Shown in pieces: positions 8,355 through 17,703 of a DNA stretch of 64,000 nt; the first letter of the stretch is position 1, and every line of letters starts with the position of its first letter. The notes under the pieces are model-generated. The model saw only the letters and a program-made list of their open reading frames with translations, did not search any database and was not told where the DNA came from. The stretch is from Winogradskyella ursingii. Lineage in GTDB: Bacteria; Bacteroidota; Bacteroidia; Flavobacteriales; Flavobacteriaceae. The stretch covers positions 62,001 through 126,000 of the forward strand of contig NZ_JABFDH010000002.1 of the NCBI RefSeq assembly GCF_013403975.1, read 5' to 3'. The position numbers and the translations under genes were made by a program.

Positions 8355-9578
8355 TTATTTTACTTGAAATCCTATTGTGCTCAAATCTTCCCAAAATTCT
8401 GGATAGGATTTACTCACTACATCACCTTTTTCGATGATTAAATTTGTTCTTAGAGCCAAGGGCGCAAAAGCCATTGCCATTCTGTGATCATTGTATGTCG
8501 CGACCGAGATTTTGTTATTGATTGTTTGAGATGAATTGAGGTGCAAACTCTCATCAGTTATATCTACTTGTGCACCAAATTTTTCCAATTCGGTTTTTAA
8601 GGCAATAAGTCGGTCGGTTTCCTTTATTTTCAAAGTATGCAGACCTGTCATTTTACATTCTGCACCTAAACCGAATGCAGTAACTGCAATAGTTTGTGCA
8701 ATGTCTGGCGCATCATTTAATTTGAAATTTAAATTTGAAAGATTGTCCTTTTCAACTTTTGTTAATTTAATTTGATTGTCTTCAAAATTAGTTTCAACAC
8801 CAAAATTCTTATAAATCTCAGCCAAGACCGAATCGCCTTGTAAACTCTCTTTTTTATAGGATGAAAGTGTTATTTCAGTTGCAACAGCACTTAAAGCTAC
8901 GATACTGTAAAAGTAAGATGCAGATGACCAATCGGATTCAACGATCAAAGTTTTTGGTTCAACTTTATCAATAATTGGTTTAACTATAATTGTGTTTTTT
9001 TTAAAATTAGTTTCAATTCCTATTTCATTCAACAAGCTCAATGTCATTTTAATGTATGGCACTGAAGTGATTTTTCCGTTAAGTTGAATTTCTAATCCGT
9101 TATCTAATTTTGAAGCAATAAGAAGTAAGGCTGAAATATATTGACTGCTGACATTTGCATCCAGACTAACTTTATTTTTTGCCAATTTTGTACCCTGAAT
9201 TTTCAAGGGAGGAAAACCTTCATTCTCTAAATATTCGATTTTTGCACCTAGCGCTTTTAATGCATCAACCAAGATTTTAATTGGACGCTCTTTCATTCTT
9301 GAGGAACCCGTAATTGTGATTTCCCTGCCTTCCTGAATTGAAAAATAAGCTGTTAAAAAGCGCATCGCAGTACCAGCATGATGAATATCTATAAAGTCAC
9401 TACCCGTTTTAATAGCTTTTTGCATTAAAACTGAATCATCTGAATTTGAAAGATTTTCAATTTTAATATTTGGATATAAGGCCTGAAGTAAAAGTAAACG
9501 ATTAGACTCGCTCTTTGAACCCGTTATTTCTACTGCCGATGATTTATGGATTGTTGATTTTTGAAGCGTAATATTCAT
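8355..9578 (-). CDS. aroA: 5-enolpyruvylshikimate-3-phosphate synthase AroA
   Basis: AroA joins shikimate-3-phosphate and phosphoenolpyruvate, the sixth step of the shikimate pathway. The 407 residues show the conserved order: ITGSKSESNRLLLLQAL at the start, the active-site region HHAGTAMRFLTAYF, the central SSQYISALLLIAS, the acidic DAPDIAQTIAVTAF, KIKETDRLIALKTEL, and YNDHRMAMAFAPLAL near the end. It is far from the aromatic operon at 16.6-20.7 kb, so the pathway is split over several loci. A UUCG-type terminator sits directly upstream, so it probably has its own promoter in that short gap or partial read-through from the pyrophosphohydrolase gene. Confidence 0.95.
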   Translation of the reverse strand: MNITLQKSTIHKSSAVEITGSKSESNRLLLLQALYPNIKIENLSNSDDSVLMQKAIKTGSDFIDIHHAGTAMRFLTAYFSIQEGREITITGSSRMKERPIKILVDALKALGAKIEYLENEGFPPLKIQGTKLAKNKVSLDANVSSQYISALLLIASKLDNGLEIQLNGKITSVPYIKMTLSLLNEIGIETNFKKNTIIVKPIIDKVEPKTLIVESDWSSASYFYSIVALSAVATEITLSSYKKESLQGDSVLAEIYKNFGVETNFEDNQIKLTKVEKDNLSNLNFKLNDAPDIAQTIAVTAFGLGAECKMTGLHTLKIKETDRLIALKTELEKFGAQVDITDESLHLNSSQTINNKISVATYNDHRMAMAFAPLALRTNLIIEKGDVVSKSYPEFWEDLSTIGFQVK

Positions 9579-9607
9579 ATAAAAAAGATTCCCGCCGAAG
9601 CGGGAAC
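9579..9607 (-). terminator. UUCG-tetraloop terminator after the MazG-like gene
   Basis: The minus strand reads TTCCCGC, loop TTCG, GCGGGAA, then TCTTTTTTAT. The perfect 7-bp GC-rich stem (9606-9600 with 9595-9589) capped by a C(UUCG)G loop, followed by a T run, is a strong intrinsic terminator 5 bases after the stop. It sits 33 bases wide between two genes. Confidence 0.8.
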
Positions 9608-9611
9608 AAAA

Positions 9612-9938
9612 TTACTTTAATTTCTCGTTATTATGATGTCTATCGTGGTCTCGTTTTGTTTTTTTTTCCATCTTTTTATCAAATGAGGTCTGTAAATCTA
9701 TACCTGTTTGATTCGCCAGACATAAAACTACAAACATTACATCTGCCAATTCCTCTCCCAGGTCTTTGTCTTTGTCGCTTTCCTTTTCGCTTTGTTCTCC
9801 ATAACGTCGTGCGATAATGCGAGCAACTTCACCCACCTCTTCAGTGAGTTGTGCCATATTGGTAAGCTCGTTAAAGTAACGGACACCATGCTCTTTAATC
9901 CATATATCTACTTCTTTTTGGGCATTTTTAATATTCAT
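9612..9938 (-). CDS. MazG-like nucleotide pyrophosphohydrolase
   Basis: This 108-residue all-helical protein carries the paired metal-binding motifs EEVGEVARIIARRYGE (about 31-46) and EELADVMFVVLCLA (about 62-75). They match the EExxE / ExxD pattern of single-domain MazG-like dNTP/NTP pyrophosphatases. Such enzymes hydrolyse nucleoside triphosphates to monophosphates, often as a house-cleaning function; substrate specificity cannot be read here. Its start is one base past the stop codon of the upstream DUF3857 gene, so the two are co-transcribed, although their functions have no obvious link. The C-terminus is short and basic. Confidence 0.88.
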   Translation of the reverse strand: MNIKNAQKEVDIWIKEHGVRYFNELTNMAQLTEEVGEVARIIARRYGEQSEKESDKDKDLGEELADVMFVVLCLANQTGIDLQTSFDKKMEKKTKRDHDRHHNNEKLK

Positions 9939-9939
9939 T

Positions 9940-11958
9940 CTAGCTCTTTTTTAGAACAACCTGTTCAGCTTGTTTTTGTATGATTTTTTCATAAAAATCC
10001 TTGAAGATTTCATAATCTGCAGGATCAATTAAAGAATTATTTAATTCTAATGTGATATTAAACTGGAGAAAAGATCCATTTTGTTTTCCGATAAAACTGT
10101 ATGTTGCTATACCATTATTAAACTCTATAATTTCACTTTGCGGCATTGAATCTACAACGTAATTCTCTGGCAATTTAATATTCACCAAATATTTATCATT
10201 AAATGGGGTTACAAAATCTATAGGATAATTTCTTTTATCCAATTTAAACGGACTCTCTTTATCTGCCATGAAAAGCAAGGGCGTAAGGTATATGTTATCA
10301 CCGATAACATCGACAGCATCAGGCAACTCATAATTATACGACAATTTTAAAGGTTCCATAATTTGTTTAGAGTTTTCCATTGCCAAATCGCTTATTTCTA
10401 TTGCACCTTTATTTTTTTCAATTGCTTTTCTATGGTCATCTGAACTCATAGATGTATAGCGTTGTCTGTAATTCAAAGCAGTATGTGAAGTTAAACCTTG
10501 CATTACCTTACCTGCTGCAGAAGCATCATCGTTTAGTGTAACGTTGAGCATTGTGGATGTGTTAGAAATGTTAGATGGTCTCAGTGGAATCCAACCAGAT
10601 GTTCCGTTTTCTTTTACAATCCTTCCTTGCCAATTAAGGGCTCTCACAGGTAATATATTAGGTGCACAATATGGTTCTGTTGCGTCAAGCAATACTGCAT
10701 TCTCACCATCTTGTACCAAACATACCACATAATTAAACCCATTTCTTGTTGGAAAAAGTGGAATCCCATTATTTTTAGTACTTACCAATACGGGATTTGC
10801 TTCTATACCTTGAGATTTAAGCATAGCTATTAATAATAAATTGATGTCTCCAACATTGCCCACACCTTCCTTATATGCATTTTTTATTCCTTTTTGTGCT
10901 GTGTATCCGTTGTTGCCATTCCATTTTACTTTACTCTTTACGTAATTAAAAAGCGCTGCTGTTTTTTCGAACGGTTCGCTTGCACCACCCAAAACAGAAG
11001 GCAAATCTTTTTTAAAAAAATTATGTCTCGACAATTCACCTCCAAAAGAATCATAATCATAAATAGTTTTTGAGACCTTTTCCCAATTGGAAGACAGAGC
11101 CTTTTCAACAGTGCCAATTTGAGTCAGGATAGCGGATAGCTCTAAACTCATTTTAGACAAATAATTATCAATGTTTCCTGCAAAAGCCTCAGCTCTGACA
11201 GCTGGAATATTTTCTTCATCGATTTTTATCGTATTGTCGAAATATTCACTTTTGGATTGTGAAAATGATGTGCCTGTAGCTGTAAAACCTTCACCTCTAT
11301 TTGTATTAGTTGAAGTAAATGTCCTATTATCCCTACCCTCTTTAATCTTAGGATAATAAAACGCCTGAATGTTCATTTGTTTGTCATATTGATAATACTG
11401 AGGAGTCGCAATTGACATGACTAATTTGTTAGTTGGAATAAGTGCCTGGAAGTACAAATCGTCTATTTGCAGAAATGGCGAGACAATTTTATAAGTATAT
11501 TCTATAACCGATCCGTCATTAATATTAGGCATGGTGAGGGTAGTAAGCTCTAGATACTCGTTAAATTGCTCTTCAAAAATCCCATCTTTTTTCAACTTGT
11601 CCTCATCGACTTTACCTTCTTTGATATTGTAGGTATAACCTTTAAGACCTCTTAGTTTTTCATTCGCGCCAGCCTTACTTTTATATAAGTATATTTTTTT
11701 TGTAGCCCAATCATAACCTTCTTTATTGTAAATCTTAATTCTCTCATGGACCTCGCGCTCTTGCATAAAACCGTCTTCTTTAGTGTAAGTAAAACTAATG
11801 GTTTCTTCTTTGTACAATATAGCTGCATTTGCAGATGAGTCCAAAGGGTGTACTGTTTCAGCAAGTTCTACTTCCGAGACTTTACCAAATTTGTAATCTT
11901 GGGCATTAATAATGGTAGTGCTAAATAATAAGCACATTGTGATGTAAAGATTTTTCAT
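9940..11958 (-). CDS. DUF3857 transglutaminase-like secreted protein, catalytic residues lost
   Basis: The 672-residue product has a signal peptide (about 1-19, ending INAQ), an N-terminal DUF3857 beta domain (about 40-270), a transglutaminase-like domain (about 300-450) and a beta-rich C-terminal part. In the transglutaminase core the segment is GNVGDINLLLIAMLKS, where active members read GDCK: the Cys is Ile. The histidine strand is FNYVVCLV, with Tyr for His; only LDATEP keeps the Asp. The fold is likely retained without protease or transferase activity. The next gene upstream is a paralogue that keeps Cys and His, 28 bases away, so a cooperating pair is plausible. Its function and ligand are unknown. 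Confidence 0.8.
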   Translation of the reverse strand: MKNLYITMCLLFSTTIINAQDYKFGKVSEVELAETVHPLDSSANAAILYKEETISFTYTKEDGFMQEREVHERIKIYNKEGYDWATKKIYLYKSKAGANEKLRGLKGYTYNIKEGKVDEDKLKKDGIFEEQFNEYLELTTLTMPNINDGSVIEYTYKIVSPFLQIDDLYFQALIPTNKLVMSIATPQYYQYDKQMNIQAFYYPKIKEGRDNRTFTSTNTNRGEGFTATGTSFSQSKSEYFDNTIKIDEENIPAVRAEAFAGNIDNYLSKMSLELSAILTQIGTVEKALSSNWEKVSKTIYDYDSFGGELSRHNFFKKDLPSVLGGASEPFEKTAALFNYVKSKVKWNGNNGYTAQKGIKNAYKEGVGNVGDINLLLIAMLKSQGIEANPVLVSTKNNGIPLFPTRNGFNYVVCLVQDGENAVLLDATEPYCAPNILPVRALNWQGRIVKENGTSGWIPLRPSNISNTSTMLNVTLNDDASAAGKVMQGLTSHTALNYRQRYTSMSSDDHRKAIEKNKGAIEISDLAMENSKQIMEPLKLSYNYELPDAVDVIGDNIYLTPLLFMADKESPFKLDKRNYPIDFVTPFNDKYLVNIKLPENYVVDSMPQSEIIEFNNGIATYSFIGKQNGSFLQFNITLELNNSLIDPADYEIFKDFYEKIIQKQAEQVVLKKS

Positions 11959-11986
11959 GTTAAAAAGTGATTGATTGTTAGATTGG

Positions 11987-13891
11987 TTAGATGGATATTA
12001 AGACGATTTTGGCATTATCTGCCTTAACAATTTTTTTGTTGAATTCCCTAAATTTCATATAGTCATCTTTTTCATAATTACCCTTCTTCATAATGTACTT
12101 CCTAGAATATTTTAATTTATTTCCTTCTAATGGTTCGATGTTATAGCTGTAACTACCAAATTTAGTTTCTATGGATTCATTATCGTTCATGGCTTCAACC
12201 TTCATGTTTTCTGGTATTTTGATTATAAACTCATCAATATCTGTAAATCCTCTTGTAATTTTAAAATCTGATTGCCGATTTTCGTAGCGAGGAGGTACAG
12301 CAGAAATTTTATTGAACATGTTAGGCTGTAGAATAAGTCTATTTCCTGTTTTTGAAGCATAACTAGTGGCATTAACTGCTATTTTTTCGGTATAGACAAT
12401 ATTCTCTTTGTCATTTTCGAGGATCATTTCGCCAATGTCTAAACTATTAATGTTATCCCAATAGTTCTTATAGTACATCTTTTGATCTCTAACGTTTTGA
12501 TTTTCGAGGCCTTCATGCAGACCATATTGATAACCCGTTGTTTCAATTTTCACTTCCGCAGTAAAGCCACCATTTTCATTCAAATTGATTAATGCATCCG
12601 TAAGTTGCTTGCTCTCCTCTTCAGAATAATACTTGGTATGTACAATTTTGCCACCTTCTGGCGTGATCAAAAGCACATCCCTATCGTCTGTAAAACCAGC
12701 AGTAAAACCGAAAGGGTTTGTTTGGCTCGTGCATTCAAGAAAAATGTTTTCTTCTTCATTTGGTAAGCACAAAATAACATGATTGCCTTCGGTTACTGAA
12801 AAATCCTTATCTATATTTTTTAAATCGGTATCTCCATAAACTACGGTATAATAAGAAGGGACATCCACGGCTTCTAATAGCGCTTTTGTATAATTAGTTA
12901 AACCCTTACAATCCGCATAACCCAACCGGTCCACCTCATTGGCCAACATTGGTTTCCATCCTCCAATACCAACTTGGACGCTAATATATCTGGTTTTGTC
13001 TTGCATGTACTTATAGACCAGTTTGGCACGCTCTAACTTATCTTCTACTCCCTCTGTCAAAGCCTTTACGTCATTAATTGCAGTTTGTGGCAACTCATCC
13101 GTACCCATGAGTAAATTGTTATACATCCATTTTCCGAAATCTTCCCATGTGTTGTTTACCCCTTCGACACCTTCCATATCAAATTGAGTTAAGGCCAACT
13201 TGAGTCTTGGCGTCATCTCAGAAATATTAGGGCTGTATTCTTCAGGTTTGATGGCCTTTAGATTTTTTGCCACCACGTGGTGTTTTCCATTAGTTTCTAC
13301 ATTGAAGTTTTCAAAATTTTGAGACTTTGCTTTTATTTCGACATCCGAGTTGTTGATTAACTCATATTCTGAATGTTGTACCGATAAATAGTAACTATCT
13401 ATTGGATTCCATTCTGGGACAAAGGCTGTACTCCTCTGCTCTACTTCAGAATAAAATTCTATTGTATAGGGATAGTTAACTGGTGTATAATCCAAATATT
13501 TTACTCTAAAGTCTGAATACAAAGTACCGCCACTTACTGCGCTCTCATCATTAAAATCTCGAGATTTTACTTTTTTTATTTCCTGGCCAGATGCATCAAA
13601 AATTCGAACTTCGAGATCTTTAATTTTAATATTATTATTATAATGCTCAAAGGCATCATGATGTCTTTCCCCATATTTATTAAAAACTGTAACAACTCGT
13701 TTTGTAGTAACATGCATCCTATTGTAAGCAGAAACTTCAACAACCTGTTTTTCGTAACGCACTACGGCATTTGCTTTTGGTATTAATTCAAAAGGTGTTT
13801 TAGAAGAAATATAATCGTTGTCTGTTTGTGCAAATGAGAAAATCTGGAATAAGAATAGCAGGCATAGAACCCTCGAAGGAATTTTCGACAT
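11987..13891 (-). CDS. DUF3857 and transglutaminase-like domain protein, probably active
   Basis: The 634-residue product has a signal peptide (about 1-21, ending SFAQ), a DUF3857 domain (about 50-230), a transglutaminase-like domain (about 260-400) and a C-terminal DUF3858-like beta region. The catalytic Cys sits in RLGYADCKGLTNYTKAL and the His in EGNHVILCLP. The third position is FLECTSQ, with Glu where many transglutaminases have Asp, a variant I recall in this family. It would act in the periplasm or at the cell surface. It is the first gene of a three-gene run with the degenerate paralogue and the MazG-like gene. The substrate is unknown. Confidence 0.82.
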   Translation of the reverse strand: MSKIPSRVLCLLFLFQIFSFAQTDNDYISSKTPFELIPKANAVVRYEKQVVEVSAYNRMHVTTKRVVTVFNKYGERHHDAFEHYNNNIKIKDLEVRIFDASGQEIKKVKSRDFNDESAVSGGTLYSDFRVKYLDYTPVNYPYTIEFYSEVEQRSTAFVPEWNPIDSYYLSVQHSEYELINNSDVEIKAKSQNFENFNVETNGKHHVVAKNLKAIKPEEYSPNISEMTPRLKLALTQFDMEGVEGVNNTWEDFGKWMYNNLLMGTDELPQTAINDVKALTEGVEDKLERAKLVYKYMQDKTRYISVQVGIGGWKPMLANEVDRLGYADCKGLTNYTKALLEAVDVPSYYTVVYGDTDLKNIDKDFSVTEGNHVILCLPNEEENIFLECTSQTNPFGFTAGFTDDRDVLLITPEGGKIVHTKYYSEEESKQLTDALINLNENGGFTAEVKIETTGYQYGLHEGLENQNVRDQKMYYKNYWDNINSLDIGEMILENDKENIVYTEKIAVNATSYASKTGNRLILQPNMFNKISAVPPRYENRQSDFKITRGFTDIDEFIIKIPENMKVEAMNDNESIETKFGSYSYNIEPLEGNKLKYSRKYIMKKGNYEKDDYMKFREFNKKIVKADNAKIVLISI

Positions 13892-14010
13892 AAAATTTAA
13901 GCTTAGATTAGGACTTACAATATAAAAAGTAAATCTAATCCACCCAATTATTGGATTACCAAAGTACTTTCCTACCTTTTAAAGTAATAAAATATACGAC
14001 CAAATGCAGT

Positions 14011-14538
14011 TTATTGCTTAGTTTCAGTTCTTTTTCTGCCAAAATAGTTAACCGATAGTAGCACAAAACATGGTATTGCTATAAATTTTAATTCACTTAA
14101 TATAACTTTTAATCCCCATTCTGAAAAAAATCTACGGATGCCAATTGGAGATACTCTAATTTCTCTGAATGAAAAAAAATATCTCGAATTTTCAAATGGT
14201 ATAAAAAACCCAACACCCTCGCCTCCTGTGGTCATGGCATCAAGAATACCGTGTGACATAGTTGATATAAACAGAACTAGGAAAGCAACATACTTTCTAT
14301 CCTTAAAAAATATTAATGAAATTAAACCTCCCCAAACTGTGGCAAACAAAATAGAATGTGTAAAACCACGATGACCTAAAGGGTGAAGATAATCAGTACC
14401 TAATCTAAAAGCTATAACATCTAAGTCTGGCAACATCGCAGATCCTATGGCCAAATACATTAAAAGTTTATTAGATTTTTGATCTATGACTTTTGTCGCT
14501 GTGTATGCCACTAACCCATGACCGAAAATTGATGCCAT
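14011..14538 (-). CDS. YdjM/DUF457-type membrane-bound metal-dependent hydrolase
   Basis: The 175-residue protein has several transmembrane stretches and the conserved acidic/His pattern of this family. DLDVIAFRL is near residue 40, HPLGHRGFTHSILFA at about 52-66 and SHGILDAMTTGGEGVGF at about 95-111. Members are predicted metal-dependent inner-membrane hydrolases (YdjM in E. coli is LexA-regulated), but no substrate is established. Its ATG shares one base with the dtd stop (TAATG at 14540-14536), which implies coupled translation with the tRNA-quality gene. I see no functional reason for that pairing. Confidence 0.82.
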   Translation of the reverse strand: MASIFGHGLVAYTATKVIDQKSNKLLMYLAIGSAMLPDLDVIAFRLGTDYLHPLGHRGFTHSILFATVWGGLISLIFFKDRKYVAFLVLFISTMSHGILDAMTTGGEGVGFFIPFENSRYFFSFREIRVSPIGIRRFFSEWGLKVILSELKFIAIPCFVLLSVNYFGRKRTETKQ

Positions 14539-14990
14539 TACTCTCTATTTTTTGAGTCTATAATAATGGTTACTGGACCGTCGTTAACCAAATGCACGTT
14601 CATATCTGCTCCAAACTCTCCTGTCTGTATGGTTTTACCCAGCTCACTTTGAAGTTGACTAATAAACTGCTCGTATAACGGAATGGCAATATCAGGCTTA
14701 GCCGCTTTGATATAGCTCGGACGATTACCTTTTTTTGTACTCGCATGAAGGGTAAATTGACTAACAACAATAATATCACCATTGCAATCATTTAGAGAAA
14801 CATTCATTACACCTTTCTCATCAGGATAAATCCTAAGATTAACAATTTTTTTGCACAACCAATCGATATCATCTTGCGTATCTTCTTTTTCAATTCCGAG
14901 CAAAACCAGAAGACCTGTCTTAATAGCTGCCACTTTTTGGTTATCGATCTCAACTGAGGCTTCAGAAACTCTCTGCAAAACTATTCTCAT
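14538..14990 (-). CDS. dtd: D-aminoacyl-tRNA deacylase Dtd
   Basis: Dtd hydrolyses D-aminoacyl-tRNA and glycyl-tRNA(Ala), keeping D-amino acids out of protein synthesis. The 150-residue protein has normal length. It shows both signature motifs: SQFTLHA (77-83), carrying the active-site Ser/Gln/Thr, and NDGPVT (136-141), the cross-subunit Gly-Pro loop of the homodimer. The start overlaps the rsgA stop by four bases (ATGA), and its stop overlaps the next ATG by one base. The three genes therefore form one coupled unit. Confidence 0.97.
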   Translation of the reverse strand: MRIVLQRVSEASVEIDNQKVAAIKTGLLVLLGIEKEDTQDDIDWLCKKIVNLRIYPDEKGVMNVSLNDCNGDIIVVSQFTLHASTKKGNRPSYIKAAKPDIAIPLYEQFISQLQSELGKTIQTGEFGADMNVHLVNDGPVTIIIDSKNRE

Positions 14991-15937
14991 TCGCTATCCC
15001 AGTTATCAGTTCTATAGTGTTCATCTTCACCCTCCAAGATCTGAAGATAACTTCGGTATCTAGTGTGAGGTAATTCATCGTTATCCAAAGCTTCTTTTAC
15101 AGCACATTTGGGCTCATTGACATGGATGCAATTGTTAAATTTACAGTCTTGCTTTAATGCAAAGAACTCCGGAAAATAATCTCCCACTTCTTCCTTCTCC
15201 ATATCCACAACTCCAAACCCTTTAATACCAGGTGTGTCTATAATTTTAGCATCAAAACTTAAATCGAACATTTCGGCAAATGTTGTGGTGTGCTGTCCTT
15301 GCATATGCTGATCTGAAATTGCCTTTGTTTTTAAATCTAAAGATGGCTCAATGACATTTACCAATGTAGATTTACCCACTCCTGAATGACCTGCAAACAT
15401 ACTTACTTTACCCTCCATCAATTGCTTTACCATCTCGATATTTTCTCCTGTATTTGCTGAGATTTCAATACATTCATAACCAATTTTTCTGTACAGATTA
15501 GTGAGGTTTTTTACTTCGAGCAATGTAGCTTTGTCATAAGCGTCAATCTTATTGAATAGCAAAACAGTTTCAATACCATAAGCCTCTGCTGTTACTAAAA
15601 AACGATCTATAAAACTCGTAAATGTGGGTGGGTTGTTAATGGTCACCAACAGAAAAACCTGGTCTATATTAGCTGCTATTATATGCGTTTGCTTGGACAG
15701 GTTCACCGATTTCCGAACGATATAATTTTTCCGTTCTTCAATGCGATTTATGACTCCCGTTTCAGTATTATTTTTAGTTTCTAGCTCAAACTCAACCTTA
15801 TCGCCCACGGCAATAGGATTGGTACTTTTAATGCCCTCCAACCTAAATCGGCCTTTTATGCGGCACTCGTAAAATTTGCCATTTAGGTTCTTAACGGTGT
15901 ACCAACTACCTGTAGATTTGTAAACTGTACCTGTCAT
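14987..15937 (-). CDS. rsgA: Ribosome small subunit-dependent GTPase RsgA
   Basis: RsgA is a late 30S assembly factor with a circularly permuted GTPase domain. The 316 residues show an OB-fold (about 1-75), then G4 NKID (129-132), G5 region EISANTG (158-164), G1 GHSGVGKST (183-191) and G3 DTPG (234-237). A C-terminal zinc site follows with C265, C270, H272 and C278. It heads the rsgA-dtd-hydrolase unit and diverges from the small secreted-protein gene at 16024, sharing an 86-base promoter gap. Confidence 0.97.
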   Translation of the reverse strand: MTGTVYKSTGSWYTVKNLNGKFYECRIKGRFRLEGIKSTNPIAVGDKVEFELETKNNTETGVINRIEERKNYIVRKSVNLSKQTHIIAANIDQVFLLVTINNPPTFTSFIDRFLVTAEAYGIETVLLFNKIDAYDKATLLEVKNLTNLYRKIGYECIEISANTGENIEMVKQLMEGKVSMFAGHSGVGKSTLVNVIEPSLDLKTKAISDQHMQGQHTTTFAEMFDLSFDAKIIDTPGIKGFGVVDMEKEEVGDYFPEFFALKQDCKFNNCIHVNEPKCAVKEALDNDELPHTRYRSYLQILEGEDEHYRTDNWDSE

Positions 15938-16023
15938 TCAATCAGATTAGACTACAACAAAGAAACGATTTTAAACCAAAATATGTTAATTTTAAAACTA
16001 TAATCTTAAATCAGAAAAAACAC

Positions 16024-16497
16024 ATGAAAAAAATTTTACTCATTACCGGATTAGTGGTTGCAGGCTTTTTTTCTTTCTCTTTTATTAATGATGAAGAACC
16101 TGCCGCTCAAACAGAATACAAGGTAATAACCGCTGTCGAATCTATTGTGCCTAGTGGACTAGGAAGATCAAGGCTTATTTCGTCTAACGAAGATCGTAAT
16201 TTTGAAGAATTTACTTCTGAGCGCTCAGACGATGATGATGAAAGAAACAAATCTAAACGTAGTAACATTAGGGTCAAGGATTTTGAAGAAACCAAATTGC
16301 TTAACTTTTATAATATTGCTGGTATTCGCTTTCAGAATATTGTCGCAAATGACGCTGTTGTAAGTTCTAAACTAACTGCAATGGCTAACGAAGGCTGGGA
16401 ATTAATGTTTATAAACAGTGCCGTGGAAAGTGACAGTGGTGAAGGTGACGGTCAAGGAATTTTTGTGACGCGTTACACTTTTAAGCGTGAAAAGTAA
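16024..16497 (+). CDS. Small secreted protein with DUF4177-like pattern
   Basis: The 157-residue product has a signal peptide (about 1-20). The mature part begins with a YKVITAVESIV strand, a very acidic/basic spacer (SERSDDDDERNKSKR) and a C-terminal section with LTAMANEGWELMFINSAV and VTRYTFKR. The order YKV ... EGWEL ... YxFKR is the pattern of DUF4177-like small proteins, here interrupted by a long charged insert. No function is known. It stands alone on the plus strand, ends at a hairpin that also faces the aromatic operon, and diverges from rsgA. Confidence 0.6.
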   Translation: MKKILLITGLVVAGFFSFSFINDEEPAAQTEYKVITAVESIVPSGLGRSRLISSNEDRNFEEFTSERSDDDDERNKSKRSNIRVKDFEETKLLNFYNIAGIRFQNIVANDAVVSSKLTAMANEGWELMFINSAVESDSGEGDGQGIFVTRYTFKREK

Positions 16498-16525
16498 GTT
16501 GCAAATGCCATTATAGCAAAATTGA

Positions 16526-16560
16526 GCATAGCCGAAAAGCATGTTATTTTTCGACTATGC
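16526..16560. terminator. Hairpin between convergent genes
   Basis: GCATAGCCGAAAA (16526-16538) and TTTTCGACTATGC (16548-16560) pair over 13 positions with one C/A mismatch, around a 9-base loop. The hairpin lies between two converging genes and may end both transcripts, although a clean T run is lacking outside the stem. It could also be a dispersed palindrome. Confidence 0.5.
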
Positions 16561-16596
16561 CCAAAATGACATAGTATATCTAACGTTTAAATGCGA

Positions 16597-17679
16597 TTAA
16601 TTATTAATAATCTTTTCTTGATGGTTAATCGACTCTTGGTGGATGGCCTTAAATACACGAAGAATAAATTCCTCACTTAAGTTTTTCTCATCACCTTGAA
16701 GAATCATTTTACCCAAAATCTCATTCCAACGTTTAGATTGTAGTACCGCAACATTATGTTCTTTTTTGAGCTGTCCTATATCGTCGGCTATATTCATACG
16801 TTTGCCCATCATTTCAATTAATTGATGGTCAATCACATCAATCTGAGTTCTTAGCGTGTTTATTTTGTTTTTAAATTCTGTAGCCTCACCAACTTCTTTA
16901 CGAATTTTTAGATCCTCGGTGTATTTAACTAAATCGTCAGGAGTAATTTGTTGGGCAGCATCACTCCAGGCATTGTCAGGATCGTGATGTGTTTCTATCA
17001 TTAATCCATCGTAGTTTAGATCTAAGGCTGTCTGACATAATTCAAAAATTATGTCACGACGACCAGCAATATGAGAAGGGTCTAGTATTAATGGTAAATC
17101 TGGAAAACGATTCTGTAAATCTACCGCAATCTGCCATTCTGGATTATTCCTGTATCGTGTTTTTTCATAAGTAGAAAAACCTCTATGAATTACACCCAAA
17201 TTATTAATATCATTAGTATAAAAACGCTCAACGGCACCTAACCATAGGGATAAATCTGGATTAACAGGATTCTTAATCAGAACAGGTTTATCAGTTCCTT
17301 TTAGAGCATCCGCAATTTCCTGAACAATAAATGGACTAACGGTTGTTCTTGCTCCAATCCATAGAATATCTACATCGTGTTTAAGAGCCAGCTCCACGTG
17401 ATTGGCATTGGCAACTTCAGTAGTAATCATCATGCCAGTTTCTTCCTTAGCTTTTTGAAGCCACTTTAGCCCCAAAGCTCCTACGCCTTCAAAATTTCCT
17501 GGACGGGTTCTCGGTTTCCAAATTCCTGCTCTATAAACCGTTGCATCACTGTCCTTTAATTTATGTGCTATTTTTAAAACTTGCTCTTCAGTTTCGGCAC
17601 TGCAAGGACCTGCTATTACCAATGGATGGTTAAGCTTAAATGCGTCTAACCAGTTTCTAAGTTCTTTTTTATTTTCCAT
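16597..17679 (-). CDS. Bifunctional DAHP synthase / chorismate mutase (type II)
   Basis: This 360-residue fusion joins the first shikimate step (phosphoenolpyruvate plus erythrose-4-phosphate) to the chorismate-to-prephenate branch. Residues ~1-262 are a DAHP synthase of the AroG/KdsA fold, with VIAGPCSAETEEQ, GIWKPRTRPGNFEG, VLIKNPVNPD, LPLILDPSHIAGRR and GLMIETHHDP. Residues ~268-355 are an AroQ-type helical chorismate mutase (INTLRTQIDVIDHQLIEMMGKRM ending near QESINHQEKI, split here for length). Fusion allows the mutase domain to relay feedback control. It is the last gene of the operon, 24 bases after prephenate dehydrogenase. Confidence 0.93.
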   Translation of the reverse strand: MENKKELRNWLDAFKLNHPLVIAGPCSAETEEQVLKIAHKLKDSDATVYRAGIWKPRTRPGNFEGVGALGLKWLQKAKEETGMMITTEVANANHVELALKHDVDILWIGARTTVSPFIVQEIADALKGTDKPVLIKNPVNPDLSLWLGAVERFYTNDINNLGVIHRGFSTYEKTRYRNNPEWQIAVDLQNRFPDLPLILDPSHIAGRRDIIFELCQTALDLNYDGLMIETHHDPDNAWSDAAQQITPDDLVKYTEDLKIRKEVGEATEFKNKINTLRTQIDVIDHQLIEMMGKRMNIADDIGQLKKEHNVAVLQSKRWNEILGKMILQGDEKNLSEEFILRVFKAIHQESINHQEKIINN

Positions 17680-17703
17680 AGTGCTATTAACTCTTTATCA
17701 ATT

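Noticed and set aside
16526..16560. Hairpin at 16526-16560 as a certain bidirectional terminator
   Set aside because: The stem is long, but neither side has a proper T run, so it is reported only with moderate confidence.
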